DNA from: Myxococcota bacterium
GTDB lineage: Bacteria > Myxococcota_A > Polyangia > HGW-17
Direction of reading: 5' to 3'
Length of the DNA stretch: 7,758 nt
NCBI GenBank assembly: GCA_018821745.1
Contig: JAHJLU010000111.1
Span: forward strand, 1 to 7,758
The position numbers and the translations under genes were made by a program. The notes under the pieces are model-generated. The model was given only the letters and a program-made list of their open reading frames with translations, was not told the DNA's origin and did not search any database. Position 1 is the stretch's first letter. Each line of letters starts with the position of its first letter. This document shows, in pieces, positions 1 to 6,143 of the stretch.

Positions 1-174
1 AAAATTATTGAAAATGGAGAATCCCTCGAGAATAAAGGTAAATTATTCTCCCTCCTGTATAAAGCCTTCGACGAAATCTACTACTTCCTGCTCTTCTCTT
101 CCGGGGTCTCCATAGAACCCAAAATTGAGATAGAACTCAACAATATCATCGAAAAAATCAGTAAAAATCTATAA
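1..174 (+). CDS. 3' end of an unidentified gene (C-terminal 57 residues)
   Basis: Frame 1 is open from the window edge to a TAA at 172-174 and gives 57 residues ending in ...IIEKISKNL. The start lies outside the window. The visible part has a hydrophobic/aromatic stretch (FDEIYYFLLFSSGVSIEP) and then a charged, probably helical tail rich in Ile, Glu, Lys and Asn. I do not recognise the family. The segment is about 35% GC by hand count, clearly lower than the genes that follow. The stop is only 4 nt before the cysteine synthase start, so the two are probably co-transcribed and perhaps translationally coupled. That the frame is coding is likely but not certain, because only the tail is visible. 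Confidence 0.6.
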   Translation, partial: KIIENGESLENKGKLFSLLYKAFDEIYYFLLFSSGVSIEPKIEIELNNIIEKISKNL

Positions 175-178
175 TTCC

Positions 179-1081
179 ATGAAATTCATAAAATCTCCTT
201 TAGAATGTATAGGGAACACTCCCCTGATCAAACTGGAACACATGTGCGATCACGGCTCCATCTTCGGCAAAGCCGAGTTTCTGAATCCCGGTGGGTCCAT
301 TAAAGACAGGGTCGCAAAACATATCCTCACCACAGCCTTGAAAAACGGACAGATCATCCCGGGGAAGACCACGGTTATCGAAGCCACATCGGGAAATACT
401 GGCATTGGAATGGCTCTGGTAGGTGGATGTCTGGGCTTTGACGTGATTATTGTCATGCCGGAGAACATGTCCGAGGAGCGCAAAAAGATCATCACCGCCC
501 TGGGGGCGAGGCTGGTCCTCACCCCCGCCGAGGAGAGCCTTGATGGCTGTATCGCCATGGTCCAAAAGCTCAAGCAGGAGTGTGAACATGCCTATATCCC
601 CAACCAGTTCACCAACCTCCTGAACCCGGAGATCCATTTCACCACTACAGCGCAGGAGATTTGGGACGCCCTCGAAGGTCAGATAGATGTTTTCGTCGCC
701 GGTGTCGGGAGCGGCGGGACACTCCAGGGAGTGGGGAGCTTTCTGAAGAGCAAAAACCCCGATGTGCGGATTGTGGCGGTTGAACCCCGCAACAACTCGG
801 CTTTTCTCCAGAGAGAGCCGGGACTCCACCAGATCCAGGGAATCGGCGACGGCTTCATCCCCGATGTGCTCGACCCCAACATTATCGACATGGTCATCAC
901 CGTCACCGACGATGACGCCATTTCAGTGACCCGACAACTGGCAAAAACTGAAGGTCTGCTGGTTGGAACCTCCTCGGGAGCCAACATTTGGGCGGCCCTC
1001 GAGCTCGCCACCCCGAAACGGAACGTCGTCACCGTCCTGCCGGACCGTGCGGAGCGGTATTTTTCCACTGCCCTCATCTGA
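179..1081 (+). CDS. cysM: PLP-dependent cysteine synthase (CysK/CysM family)
   Basis: This 300-residue protein should make L-cysteine in the cytoplasm by replacing the acetyl (or related) group of an activated serine with sulfide or another sulfur donor. The fold-type II PLP signature is complete. GNTPLI is at residues 12-17. NPGGSIKDR is at 36-44, with Lys42 as the Schiff-base lysine. The substrate loop TSGNTG is at 70-75, the phosphate-binding GSGGT at 177-181, and GTSSGAN, which contains the Ser that contacts the pyridine nitrogen, at 263-269. Length is normal for the CysM-like short form; CysK proteins are usually somewhat longer. The C-terminal motif reads LPDRAERY where CysK typically has LPDSGERY. 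I use the ATG at 179 because the conserved fold begins by residue 6 and no later Met would keep it. There is no recognisable Shine-Dalgarno, which fits reinitiation after the stop 4 nt upstream. The choice between CysK, CysM and a phosphoserine-using relative cannot be settled by eye. Confidence 0.93.
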   Translation: MKFIKSPLECIGNTPLIKLEHMCDHGSIFGKAEFLNPGGSIKDRVAKHILTTALKNGQIIPGKTTVIEATSGNTGIGMALVGGCLGFDVIIVMPENMSEERKKIITALGARLVLTPAEESLDGCIAMVQKLKQECEHAYIPNQFTNLLNPEIHFTTTAQEIWDALEGQIDVFVAGVGSGGTLQGVGSFLKSKNPDVRIVAVEPRNNSAFLQREPGLHQIQGIGDGFIPDVLDPNIIDMVITVTDDDAISVTRQLAKTEGLLVGTSSGANIWAALELATPKRNVVTVLPDRAERYFSTALI

Positions 1082-1093
1082 AAGGGGGAGAAG

Positions 1094-1294
1094 ATGACCC
1101 CATACGAATTTTATGCCCAGCGCCACAGGCTGCTGATCAACGCCGAGAAGAACCTCAATCTGGACTCAACGGTCCGCGAACTACATAATTTTTCCAAGGA
1201 ATTCAAAAGCCTGGCCCCTTCACTTGACCAAGCCTATCAATCCATGGATGTCTGTGTTAAGACAGGAGAACCCCAATCCGGTAATTCCCAGTAA
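1094..1294 (+). CDS. Small conserved-looking hypothetical protein, 66 residues
   Basis: I do not recognise this protein. It begins 12 nt after the cysteine synthase stop, behind a strong ribosome binding site (AAAGGGGGAG, 1081-1090), which supports translation. It has no signal peptide or membrane segment. The first ~50 residues are charged and amphipathic, probably two helices (NAEKNLNLD, TVRELHNFSKEFKSL), followed by a polar tail. There is one Cys (in MDVCVK, near residue 54). It sits between cysteine synthase and a sensor kinase, so it could be an accessory or regulatory factor for either, but nothing in the sequence proves this. An overlapping frame at 988-1188 is the less likely reading because it lacks such a ribosome binding site and overlaps the end of the synthase. 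Confidence 0.65.
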   Translation: MTPYEFYAQRHRLLINAEKNLNLDSTVRELHNFSKEFKSLAPSLDQAYQSMDVCVKTGEPQSGNSQ

Positions 1295-1320
1295 CTGCAG
1301 GTATCCTGCGGGGTAATGCC

Positions 1321-2547
1321 ATGACCAGCACAAAACTCAGGCGCGATCAGTTCCCTCACCGCGCCAGAGCCATATTTTACTCGCGGCTGGCCCTCGACTC
1401 CTTTGGTATTCTTTTCCTGCTCGTCCCCACCTGGACCAGCACCATTGTCCCCTTCCTCTCCAAGGGACTTGTCATCTACCTGTTCATGCTGGCGGGGCAT
1501 CTCTTTTCCTACATCTGGATCGGTCGGCGCTGGGACCGGGTCATTTATTTCCTCTCCCTGTGCATCGACATCCTCGCCCTGGGTACGCTGATTGTTCTCA
1601 CCGGCGGCCTCGCAAGCCCGCTCATGTCAGGGCTGATCCTTTACACTGTCGTTTTTGCCATACTCTATCCACATCCGCTTGCCATTCTTCCTCCCCTGCT
1701 CCTGCTCCCGGTCATGGCAAAAATCAGCCAGCTCATGGGCACGGAGATGCCCGGCAGAGATCTGCTTTTGCTCCTGTGGTATTCCGGCCTCAGCCTCATT
1801 ACCGTCTACGTGGTGGTTTATTTCGATTTCAAGGAGAATATCCGTTACTGGAAAGAGAAGAAGCTCCAGGACGAGAAAAACATTCTTCTGGTCGTCAATG
1901 AACGCCAGCGCATGGCCCGTGAGATGCACGACGGCCTGGGCGCCCTCCTCTCCGCCATTAAAATTCAGGCTGAATTTCTCACGGAGATTTCCCGTGACGA
2001 GGGGCAGGAGATCGCCGAGGAGGCGTCAGCTCTCCACGAACGCACTGCCATGGCGCTGGTGGAGCTCAGGAGGACCGTGCGGATCCTCCGTGAGGATTTT
2101 GAACTGGAGAACGCTCTGGACGAGCTCATCCAGAACATGGAGGCCATGTGGAAATACAAGGTCGAGTTCCAGAGCAGCCTCGGGAAAATGATCCTGGACA
2201 AGACCCAGCAGCTCAATCTTTATCGAATCATCCAGGAATCCTTGACCAACACGGGAAAACATGGGAAAGCCTGTAATGTGACCATTGCACTCACGGAAGC
2301 AAAACGACCCAAGTGGCTCACGGACACCATCAACTCGCTGAAGGGAGTCCGGATGACCATCGTGGACGACGGGTGCGGATTCTCCCCGGACGAGAAAAAA
2401 GAAGGCCACTATGGCCTTGTCCACCTCATGGAACGAAGCCGTGAGCTTGGCGGCGATGCCCGGGTCGAAAGCACCCCCGGAACCGGCACCCACATAGAGT
2501 TGTGGTTCCCCCTCGAGGGAAAATCCCCCGAAGAGGTACGATCATAA
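1321..2547 (+). CDS. Six-helix membrane sensor histidine kinase, HisKA_3 type (NarL/DesK-like)
   Basis: This 408-residue inner-membrane kinase should autophosphorylate on His203 and pass the phosphate to a response regulator. About six hydrophobic helices fill residues ~23-168 (near 23-43, 47-67, 74-93, 101-115, 118-133, 148-168), with no large periplasmic sensor domain. A charged helical linker (171-195) leads to the H-box NERQRMAREMHDGLG, typical of HisKA_3 kinases. The ATPase domain has an N-box (IIQESLTNTGKH, Asn310), a G1 box (DDGCGF, 349-354), the GLVHLMERSRELGG segment (365-378) and TPGTGT (385-390), so it should be active. The short loop between helices 3 and 4 reads TGGLASP (94-100). 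HisKA_3 kinases usually pair with LuxR/NarL-type regulators, but none is encoded nearby in this window. The start at 1321 follows a weak GCGGGG site. The gene lies 26 nt after the small protein and 10 nt before the FadL-like gene, so it is probably in their operon. Confidence 0.93.
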   Translation: MTSTKLRRDQFPHRARAIFYSRLALDSFGILFLLVPTWTSTIVPFLSKGLVIYLFMLAGHLFSYIWIGRRWDRVIYFLSLCIDILALGTLIVLTGGLASPLMSGLILYTVVFAILYPHPLAILPPLLLLPVMAKISQLMGTEMPGRDLLLLLWYSGLSLITVYVVVYFDFKENIRYWKEKKLQDEKNILLVVNERQRMAREMHDGLGALLSAIKIQAEFLTEISRDEGQEIAEEASALHERTAMALVELRRTVRILREDFELENALDELIQNMEAMWKYKVEFQSSLGKMILDKTQQLNLYRIIQESLTNTGKHGKACNVTIALTEAKRPKWLTDTINSLKGVRMTIVDDGCGFSPDEKKEGHYGLVHLMERSRELGGDARVESTPGTGTHIELWFPLEGKSPEEVRS

Positions 2548-2557
2548 AGGATTATTC

Positions 2558-3988
2558 ATGAAATCGTGGTTAATCACCCTGGTGTTACTGCTCTCCCCCC
2601 TGGGGGCCAAAGGCTGGGCCAACTCCTTCCTGCCTCGCTTTATCGGCGGGGTGGATCCGGGCGTTCCTACCCATGTGACACCCACGGGGATTGTAACGAA
2701 CCCAGCGGTGCTTGGGTATCTCAAGGGCACCAACATCGCCATTTACTACTCTCCCGTGTACCAGTCCCTGGAAGCTGACCGCGCCTCAATCCTCTCCTCA
2801 ACCGGTAATCCGGGCCCCGGGGCCGACATTTCCTACCCCGGTGTCTCCTACTCCAATAACGTCACAGATTATTTCTTCGGGGCCTCCACCGACTTCGGAC
2901 AGGATCGGGTCACCCTCGGCGTCGCCATCTTTTCTCCCTTTCGCCAGGATTTTTCCAATCCCTCGGCCCCCCTCCGCTATCACCTCATTGATCGCTCCAT
3001 TATAAACCTGTTCGTCACCTCGGTGCTCGCCCTCAAGGTTCACCGGAAGTTCCATATTGGTTTCGGCCTCTCCTATGTCTACACCAAAATCAATATGGAG
3101 ATGGTACGGGACCGCTACCTTCGGGGGGATGTCCCCGATGGATCCGCCGATTCTTTCGAGCAGGGTGGAAAAGTCGATGAGAAGATAGCCATTAATACAG
3201 AGGACAACAACCTGGGGTTCCAGTTCGGATTCTACTATATGATGAAAAAGTGGCTCTTCCTGGGAGGATCCTATCGTTCTAAGATCCGCTCCCTGGACTC
3301 CGGCTACGTTCGCACCAAGGGTACCGGCAGCATCACCCGCTGGTCCGACGCCCAGGGCGGATACGTGACCCTTCTGGGCAAGGCGACCCTGCGCACTACC
3401 TTCCCTGAAAGCGCCAACATCGGTATCAAGATGCGGTTCTCCAGGAACTGGTGGGGCGACCTCTCCCTCACCTGGGATCGGTGGAGTGATCACCAGAAAC
3501 TCCAGGTGCTCCTCTCGGGAAACGACTTCGCCAACTCGAGCCTCACAAACTGGGACCTGAGCATCAACTCCTATCGCGGCTTTCAGGATGTGTTCGCGCC
3601 CCAACTGAGCTTTTTCTTCAATCAGAAGACGGGGTTCAGTTTTATTACGTCACTGCGGTACTCGCCCCCCGCCACACCCCAGCGCTGGGTTAACCCCGCT
3701 GCAGTGGACAATCACGCCATTGACTTTATGCTCTCCACATCATTCAAGCTCTTTAATTTCATGACAATTCGGGTCGCCTATACCCTGGAATACATGCTCC
3801 CTGTTACCGTCAAGGATTCGGGCTTCGATCCCGGCCTGGCACGCACCTGCCTGGACAATCACATCGACGTCGCCTGGTGTGACGAGTGTCTCCAGACCAT
3901 GAACAATGGGCAAGCCCTCCCCTCGGCGGCGGGCACCTACCGGAAGTTGACCCACCAGATCGGAGTGGGGCTCCACGTAAAATTCTAG
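2558..3988 (+). CDS. FadL/OMPP1-family outer-membrane channel for hydrophobic compounds
   Basis: This 476-residue protein has a Sec signal peptide (charged MKSW, Leu-rich core, probable cleavage after GWA at ~21). The mature part is rich in alternating aromatic/polar strands and ends in ...VGLHVKF, the C-terminal aromatic signature of outer-membrane barrels. The early NPAVLGYLKGTNIAIYYSPVY segment (~48-68) matches the NPA...(L/F)..G pattern of FadL/TodX proteins, which carry long-chain fatty acids or aromatic hydrocarbons across the outer membrane. Length fits the family. The only cysteines I find (431, 441, 444) cluster with His435 in the last surface loop, just before the final strand, which is unusual. 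The ribosome binding site AAAGGA (2546-2551) overlaps the stop of the kinase gene, so the two are tightly linked in one operon. The kinase may respond to the same hydrophobic compound or its membrane effect, which is inference. The real substrate cannot be told from sequence. Confidence 0.88.
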   Translation: MKSWLITLVLLLSPLGAKGWANSFLPRFIGGVDPGVPTHVTPTGIVTNPAVLGYLKGTNIAIYYSPVYQSLEADRASILSSTGNPGPGADISYPGVSYSNNVTDYFFGASTDFGQDRVTLGVAIFSPFRQDFSNPSAPLRYHLIDRSIINLFVTSVLALKVHRKFHIGFGLSYVYTKINMEMVRDRYLRGDVPDGSADSFEQGGKVDEKIAINTEDNNLGFQFGFYYMMKKWLFLGGSYRSKIRSLDSGYVRTKGTGSITRWSDAQGGYVTLLGKATLRTTFPESANIGIKMRFSRNWWGDLSLTWDRWSDHQKLQVLLSGNDFANSSLTNWDLSINSYRGFQDVFAPQLSFFFNQKTGFSFITSLRYSPPATPQRWVNPAAVDNHAIDFMLSTSFKLFNFMTIRVAYTLEYMLPVTVKDSGFDPGLARTCLDNHIDVAWCDECLQTMNNGQALPSAAGTYRKLTHQIGVGLHVKF

Positions 3989-4020
3989 CGTCATCTCCCC
4001 TGTGCAGTGTATTGATCAGG

Positions 4021-4047
4021 TAAATTGAAGGGGGACCGGCTGGCCCT
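4021..4047 (-). terminator. Weak hairpin at the end of the cysteine-rich gene, possible terminator
   Basis: On the minus strand GGGCC-AGCC-GGtCCC forms a short GC hairpin with one bulged base. It overlaps the stop codon of the small cysteine-rich gene and is followed by CCTTCAATTTA. The T content after the stem is modest and the stem is short, so this is only a candidate. It lies in the 57-nt gap between two convergent genes, where a terminator is expected. No better hairpin with a T-run was seen after the FadL-like gene on the plus strand. Confidence 0.27.
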
Positions 4048-4297
4048 AGTATTCACAAACGCAATAATCGCCGTAGAGGTCATCCAGCGCGCAATAGCCA
4101 GATACAAAACCGTCCAACTGGCAGTCGTAGTTACAATCAAGCACATCCCAGTCGCAGTCATTGAGACAGCTTTCCCCGAGATCATAGTCGTTGAGGCAAG
4201 TGGGCAGATCTTCAAATATGCATTCACATTCCTCGGCTACGCAGGAGCCAAGAGCAAAGAGACCAAGTAATGAGACAGCGAGAAGTAATTTTTTCAT
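4046..4297 (-). CDS. Small exported, acidic, cysteine-rich protein (83 residues), possible lipoprotein
   Basis: This protein has a clear export signal: MKK, then a Leu/Ala core, then ALGSC. Cys19 may be a lipidation site, though LGSC is not an ideal lipobox; cleavage after CVA (21) is the alternative. The mature part has ten more cysteines (24, 26, 34, 44, 48, 55, 59, 69, 79, 81) and 18 Asp/Glu, with no Lys, Arg or His. There is a CxC at each end and a twin CX3C pair (44/48 and 55/59) in the middle. It is probably disulfide-locked outside the cytoplasm or a metal/Ca-binding peptide; I recognise no family. A good ribosome binding site (AAGGAAAGGA) precedes the ATG, and a sigma70-like promoter lies further upstream (4340-4368). 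An overlapping plus-strand frame (4025-4270) exists, but it starts at TTG and lacks comparable signals. The gene converges on the FadL-like gene and lies downstream of the DUF2254-like gene on the same strand. Confidence 0.82.
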   Translation of the reverse strand: MKKLLLAVSLLGLFALGSCVAEECECIFEDLPTCLNDYDLGESCLNDCDWDVLDCNYDCQLDGFVSGYCALDDLYGDYCVCEY

Positions 4298-4339
4298 GAT
4301 GAATCCTTTCCTTTTCTTTCGTCGGTAATAACCAAATAC

Positions 4340-4368
4340 AGTCTAGGCCAGATCTCTCACCCCGTCAA
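4340..4368 (-). promoter_or_regulatory. Sigma70-like promoter for the cysteine-rich small gene
   Basis: Read on the minus strand, TTGACG (4363-4368) and TAGACT (4340-4345) are separated by exactly 17 nt. These match 5/6 and 4/6 of the -35 and -10 consensus. Transcription would start near 4333, giving a leader of about 36 nt that contains the AAGGA ribosome binding site. The promoter lies between the stop of the DUF2254-like gene (4403) and the ATG at 4297, so the small gene can be expressed on its own. Confidence 0.6.
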
Positions 4369-4402
4369 GCCATGTGACTCCAAAGAGTGTAAAACAGGGC
4401 CC

Positions 4403-5968
4403 CTAGAGGTTGGGGAATTTCTCGAAAAACCGCGGCAGTAGCGACCTGCGCTCCGGATTGAGATAGTCGAAATTTTCGCCGCGATCGATCACTTCCCAGA
4501 AATCTTTGGACTCAACCGACATGAGCTCTTTTTTAATGGAGAGGATACGATCCCTGGGCTCGTGCTTCATATCTTCGTAAATGAGATGGGCCTTCTCCTC
4601 GTCGCCCAGCAACAGGAAATAGGTGGCCATTTTTATCTGGGCCTTCCTGACTCCCCGCAGAGAGTTCTCCTGCTGCTCGCCTTCAGCTTCCTTGTCAACC
4701 TCGAGCAGGACCCCCAGGAGGTCGGACCCAACGGGGGCTCCGGCGCTGAAGGCCAGCTCACACAGCGAGGTGAGATCATAGGCCACGGTCTCGGTGATGA
4801 AGGATATCTTCATGGAGAAGGCGAGCTGCCCGTAGTACTTGAAATATCCTGCAATCTCGAGGACCTGATCGTCCATTCCCGCCCGCAGGACAGCCTCGGC
4901 GAGGAGCCGGTACTGGTGCAGAATGTTATAGGCGGTGCGCACATCCCTGGCGTTGAGGGTAGCGCGCATGAAGGTGTTGAAAAACTTGATGACGAGCTTG
5001 AGGACCTCAATATCCTGGTGAACAATGGCCTCTTCCCCGAGGTAGCGCGTGTCAATGGCGATAATATAGTCGATATCTCTCATTTTATTGAGCGATTCGT
5101 TATAGAGCATCTGGTATTGCCGCAGGACCTTGTATTCGAGCCAAGTTCGCTTCTTGGAGATATCCTGGAGCACCTCGGTGTGCATGGAGATGAAGTCGGG
5201 GTTGGTCTTGACCTTGTGCGAGACCCTGAAGAAGCCCTCGGGGATCTGTTTTTTGACCGCAAGGTATTCCCGGATAAGGTCCAGCAGAGAGTCCACTGCA
5301 CCCGTGGCGAGCCCCTTGTCCTTTTGTTCCACGGCGTTCATGGAGATATCGGCTAGTTGCTCCACGGAGAGGATGGTGTTGCTCTGCACCGCGGGGACCT
5401 GGGAAGAATCCTTGATGTGGGAGAACTTGTCCACGGCCTGATTTTTGATCCCCTTGACGATATTGGAGGGGTCAAGAAATTCGAACACGTAGAGGAAATA
5501 GGGGGCGATCATGAGAATGGAGATGGTGAGCATGAGGACCGTGGTTATGGCCCCCAGGACGGGTATAAAATTACCTGTGATAAGCCCGCCGCGGATCACA
5601 AAATTTACCCACAGACAGAAAATGGCGCTCACAACGAAGAAGGCCAGGATGATCAGGTTGGTGCGATCCTTGAAAAACATCTCCGTGATGCGCGGAGTAT
5701 AGCGGGTCGCTGCCAACTGAACGATAATGGAGGCCACGGTGATGACGATCCCGAGGATAGCCGCGATCACCTCGCCCATACCACCGAGCACCTGCCGGGA
5801 GTCTTCCACGCTCAGACGGTAGAAGAGCTTGACCACCCCCACATCCCCCGATTTGGCCCCTATCCAGTAGAAGTCCACGAGATAAATGATGATAAACAGC
5901 ACCATCGGCACAATCGCCAGCGCGCCTATGGTTTTCATCCAGGTGGAAAATTGACTCTTTCCTGTCAT
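4403..5968 (-). CDS. DUF2254-like four-helix inner-membrane protein with large helical C-terminal domain
   Basis: This 521-residue protein has four membrane helices in its first third (about 12-33, 64-86, 104-124, 135-160). A loop of ~30 residues follows helix 1. Helix 2 runs into QLAATRYTPRI (84-94), and FFKDR (98-102) precedes helix 3. That arrangement resembles DUF2254 membrane proteins, which have a similar LASSQFSPR...F.DR segment at this point, so I assign it as a divergent relative. The remaining ~360 residues are soluble, mainly helical and charged, and probably cytoplasmic. They include a DEEKAHLIYEDM-type helix-turn-helix repeat near 465-480 that hints at TPR-like packing. The function is unknown and a channel or transporter role would be speculation. 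The ATG at 5968 has a good GGAG ribosome binding site five bases upstream. The gene is transcribed divergently from the carrier-protein gene. No clear terminator is visible after its stop. Confidence 0.85.
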   Translation of the reverse strand: MTGKSQFSTWMKTIGALAIVPMVLFIIIYLVDFYWIGAKSGDVGVVKLFYRLSVEDSRQVLGGMGEVIAAILGIVITVASIIVQLAATRYTPRITEMFFKDRTNLIILAFFVVSAIFCLWVNFVIRGGLITGNFIPVLGAITTVLMLTISILMIAPYFLYVFEFLDPSNIVKGIKNQAVDKFSHIKDSSQVPAVQSNTILSVEQLADISMNAVEQKDKGLATGAVDSLLDLIREYLAVKKQIPEGFFRVSHKVKTNPDFISMHTEVLQDISKKRTWLEYKVLRQYQMLYNESLNKMRDIDYIIAIDTRYLGEEAIVHQDIEVLKLVIKFFNTFMRATLNARDVRTAYNILHQYRLLAEAVLRAGMDDQVLEIAGYFKYYGQLAFSMKISFITETVAYDLTSLCELAFSAGAPVGSDLLGVLLEVDKEAEGEQQENSLRGVRKAQIKMATYFLLLGDEEKAHLIYEDMKHEPRDRILSIKKELMSVESKDFWEVIDRGENFDYLNPERRSLLPRFFEKFPNL

Positions 5969-5989
5969 ATATGCTCCAAAATCCCGCTG

Positions 5990-6018
5990 ACTATATCACC
6001 TTATTGGTGTCTTTTCTA
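5990..6018 (-). promoter_or_regulatory. Candidate promoter for the DUF2254-like gene
   Basis: On the minus strand TATAGT (5990-5995, 5/6 of the -10 consensus) lies 17 nt from TAGAAA (6013-6018, 4/6 of -35). Transcription would start near 5983, about 15 nt before the ATG, leaving the GGAG site (5974-5977) just inside the leader. The -35 box is imperfect, so this is a moderate call. Confidence 0.4.
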
Positions 6019-6028
6019 GCTGAACCCC

Positions 6029-6057
6029 TTGCCATTTCCATCACAATCATCTATATG
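6029..6057 (+). promoter_or_regulatory. Sigma70-like promoter for the carrier-protein gene
   Basis: TTGCCA (6029-6034, 5/6 of the -35 consensus) is followed after exactly 17 nt by TATATG (6052-6057, 4/6 of -10). Transcription from about 6064 gives a leader of about 80 nt, unusually long for such a small gene. The leader contains the inverted repeat at 6101-6114. The promoter is back to back with the candidate for the DUF2254-like gene, 11 nt away. Confidence 0.5.
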
Positions 6058-6100
6058 CTTTTTCTGATAAAACCAAATACTCCGGCCCATTTGCAGCCGA

Positions 6101-6114
6101 TGCACGGTCGTGCA
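6101..6114. repeat. Perfect 14-bp palindrome in the leader of the carrier-protein gene
   Basis: TGCACG-GT-CGTGCA is a 6-bp inverted repeat with a 2-base centre. In RNA it would be a 5-bp stem with a GGTC tetraloop. It lies between the proposed start of transcription and the ribosome binding site, so it could be an operator half-site pair or a leader hairpin. A 14-bp palindrome can occur by chance, so the role is unproven. Confidence 0.4.
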
Positions 6115-6143
6115 GGTTCAAGCAGGGGCCCGTCAGGTGTACC

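Noticed and set aside
200..829. 209-codon minus-strand frame
   Set aside because: It is antisense to cysteine synthase, whose catalytic motifs are all intact on the plus strand.
2798..3604. Open frame of 268 codons on the minus strand
   Set aside because: It is antisense to the FadL-like gene and has low-complexity Gly/Glu/Val composition. The plus strand has the signal peptide and barrel signature.
3989..4020. Possible terminator after the FadL-like gene on the plus strand
   Set aside because: No stem with a following T-run is visible. The nearby GC hairpin (4032-4046) is followed by TAGTATTCAC on this strand.
4025..4270. 81-codon plus-strand frame over the cysteine-rich gene
   Set aside because: It starts at TTG and has only a weak ribosome binding site. 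Its Ala/Val-rich product is what the complement of Cys and Asp codons gives. The minus strand has a promoter, a strong ribosome binding site and a signal peptide.
4370..4402. Possible terminator after the DUF2254-like gene (ACTC-TTTG-GAGT on the minus strand)
   Set aside because: The stem is only 4 bp, does not extend, and has no T-run after it. AGGGGCCCT next to the stop has too small a loop to form a hairpin.
4562..5356. Open frame of 264 codons on the plus strand
   Set aside because: It is antisense to the DUF2254-like gene. Its Leu/Glu/Gly-rich product shows no domain, and no convincing gene context supports it.
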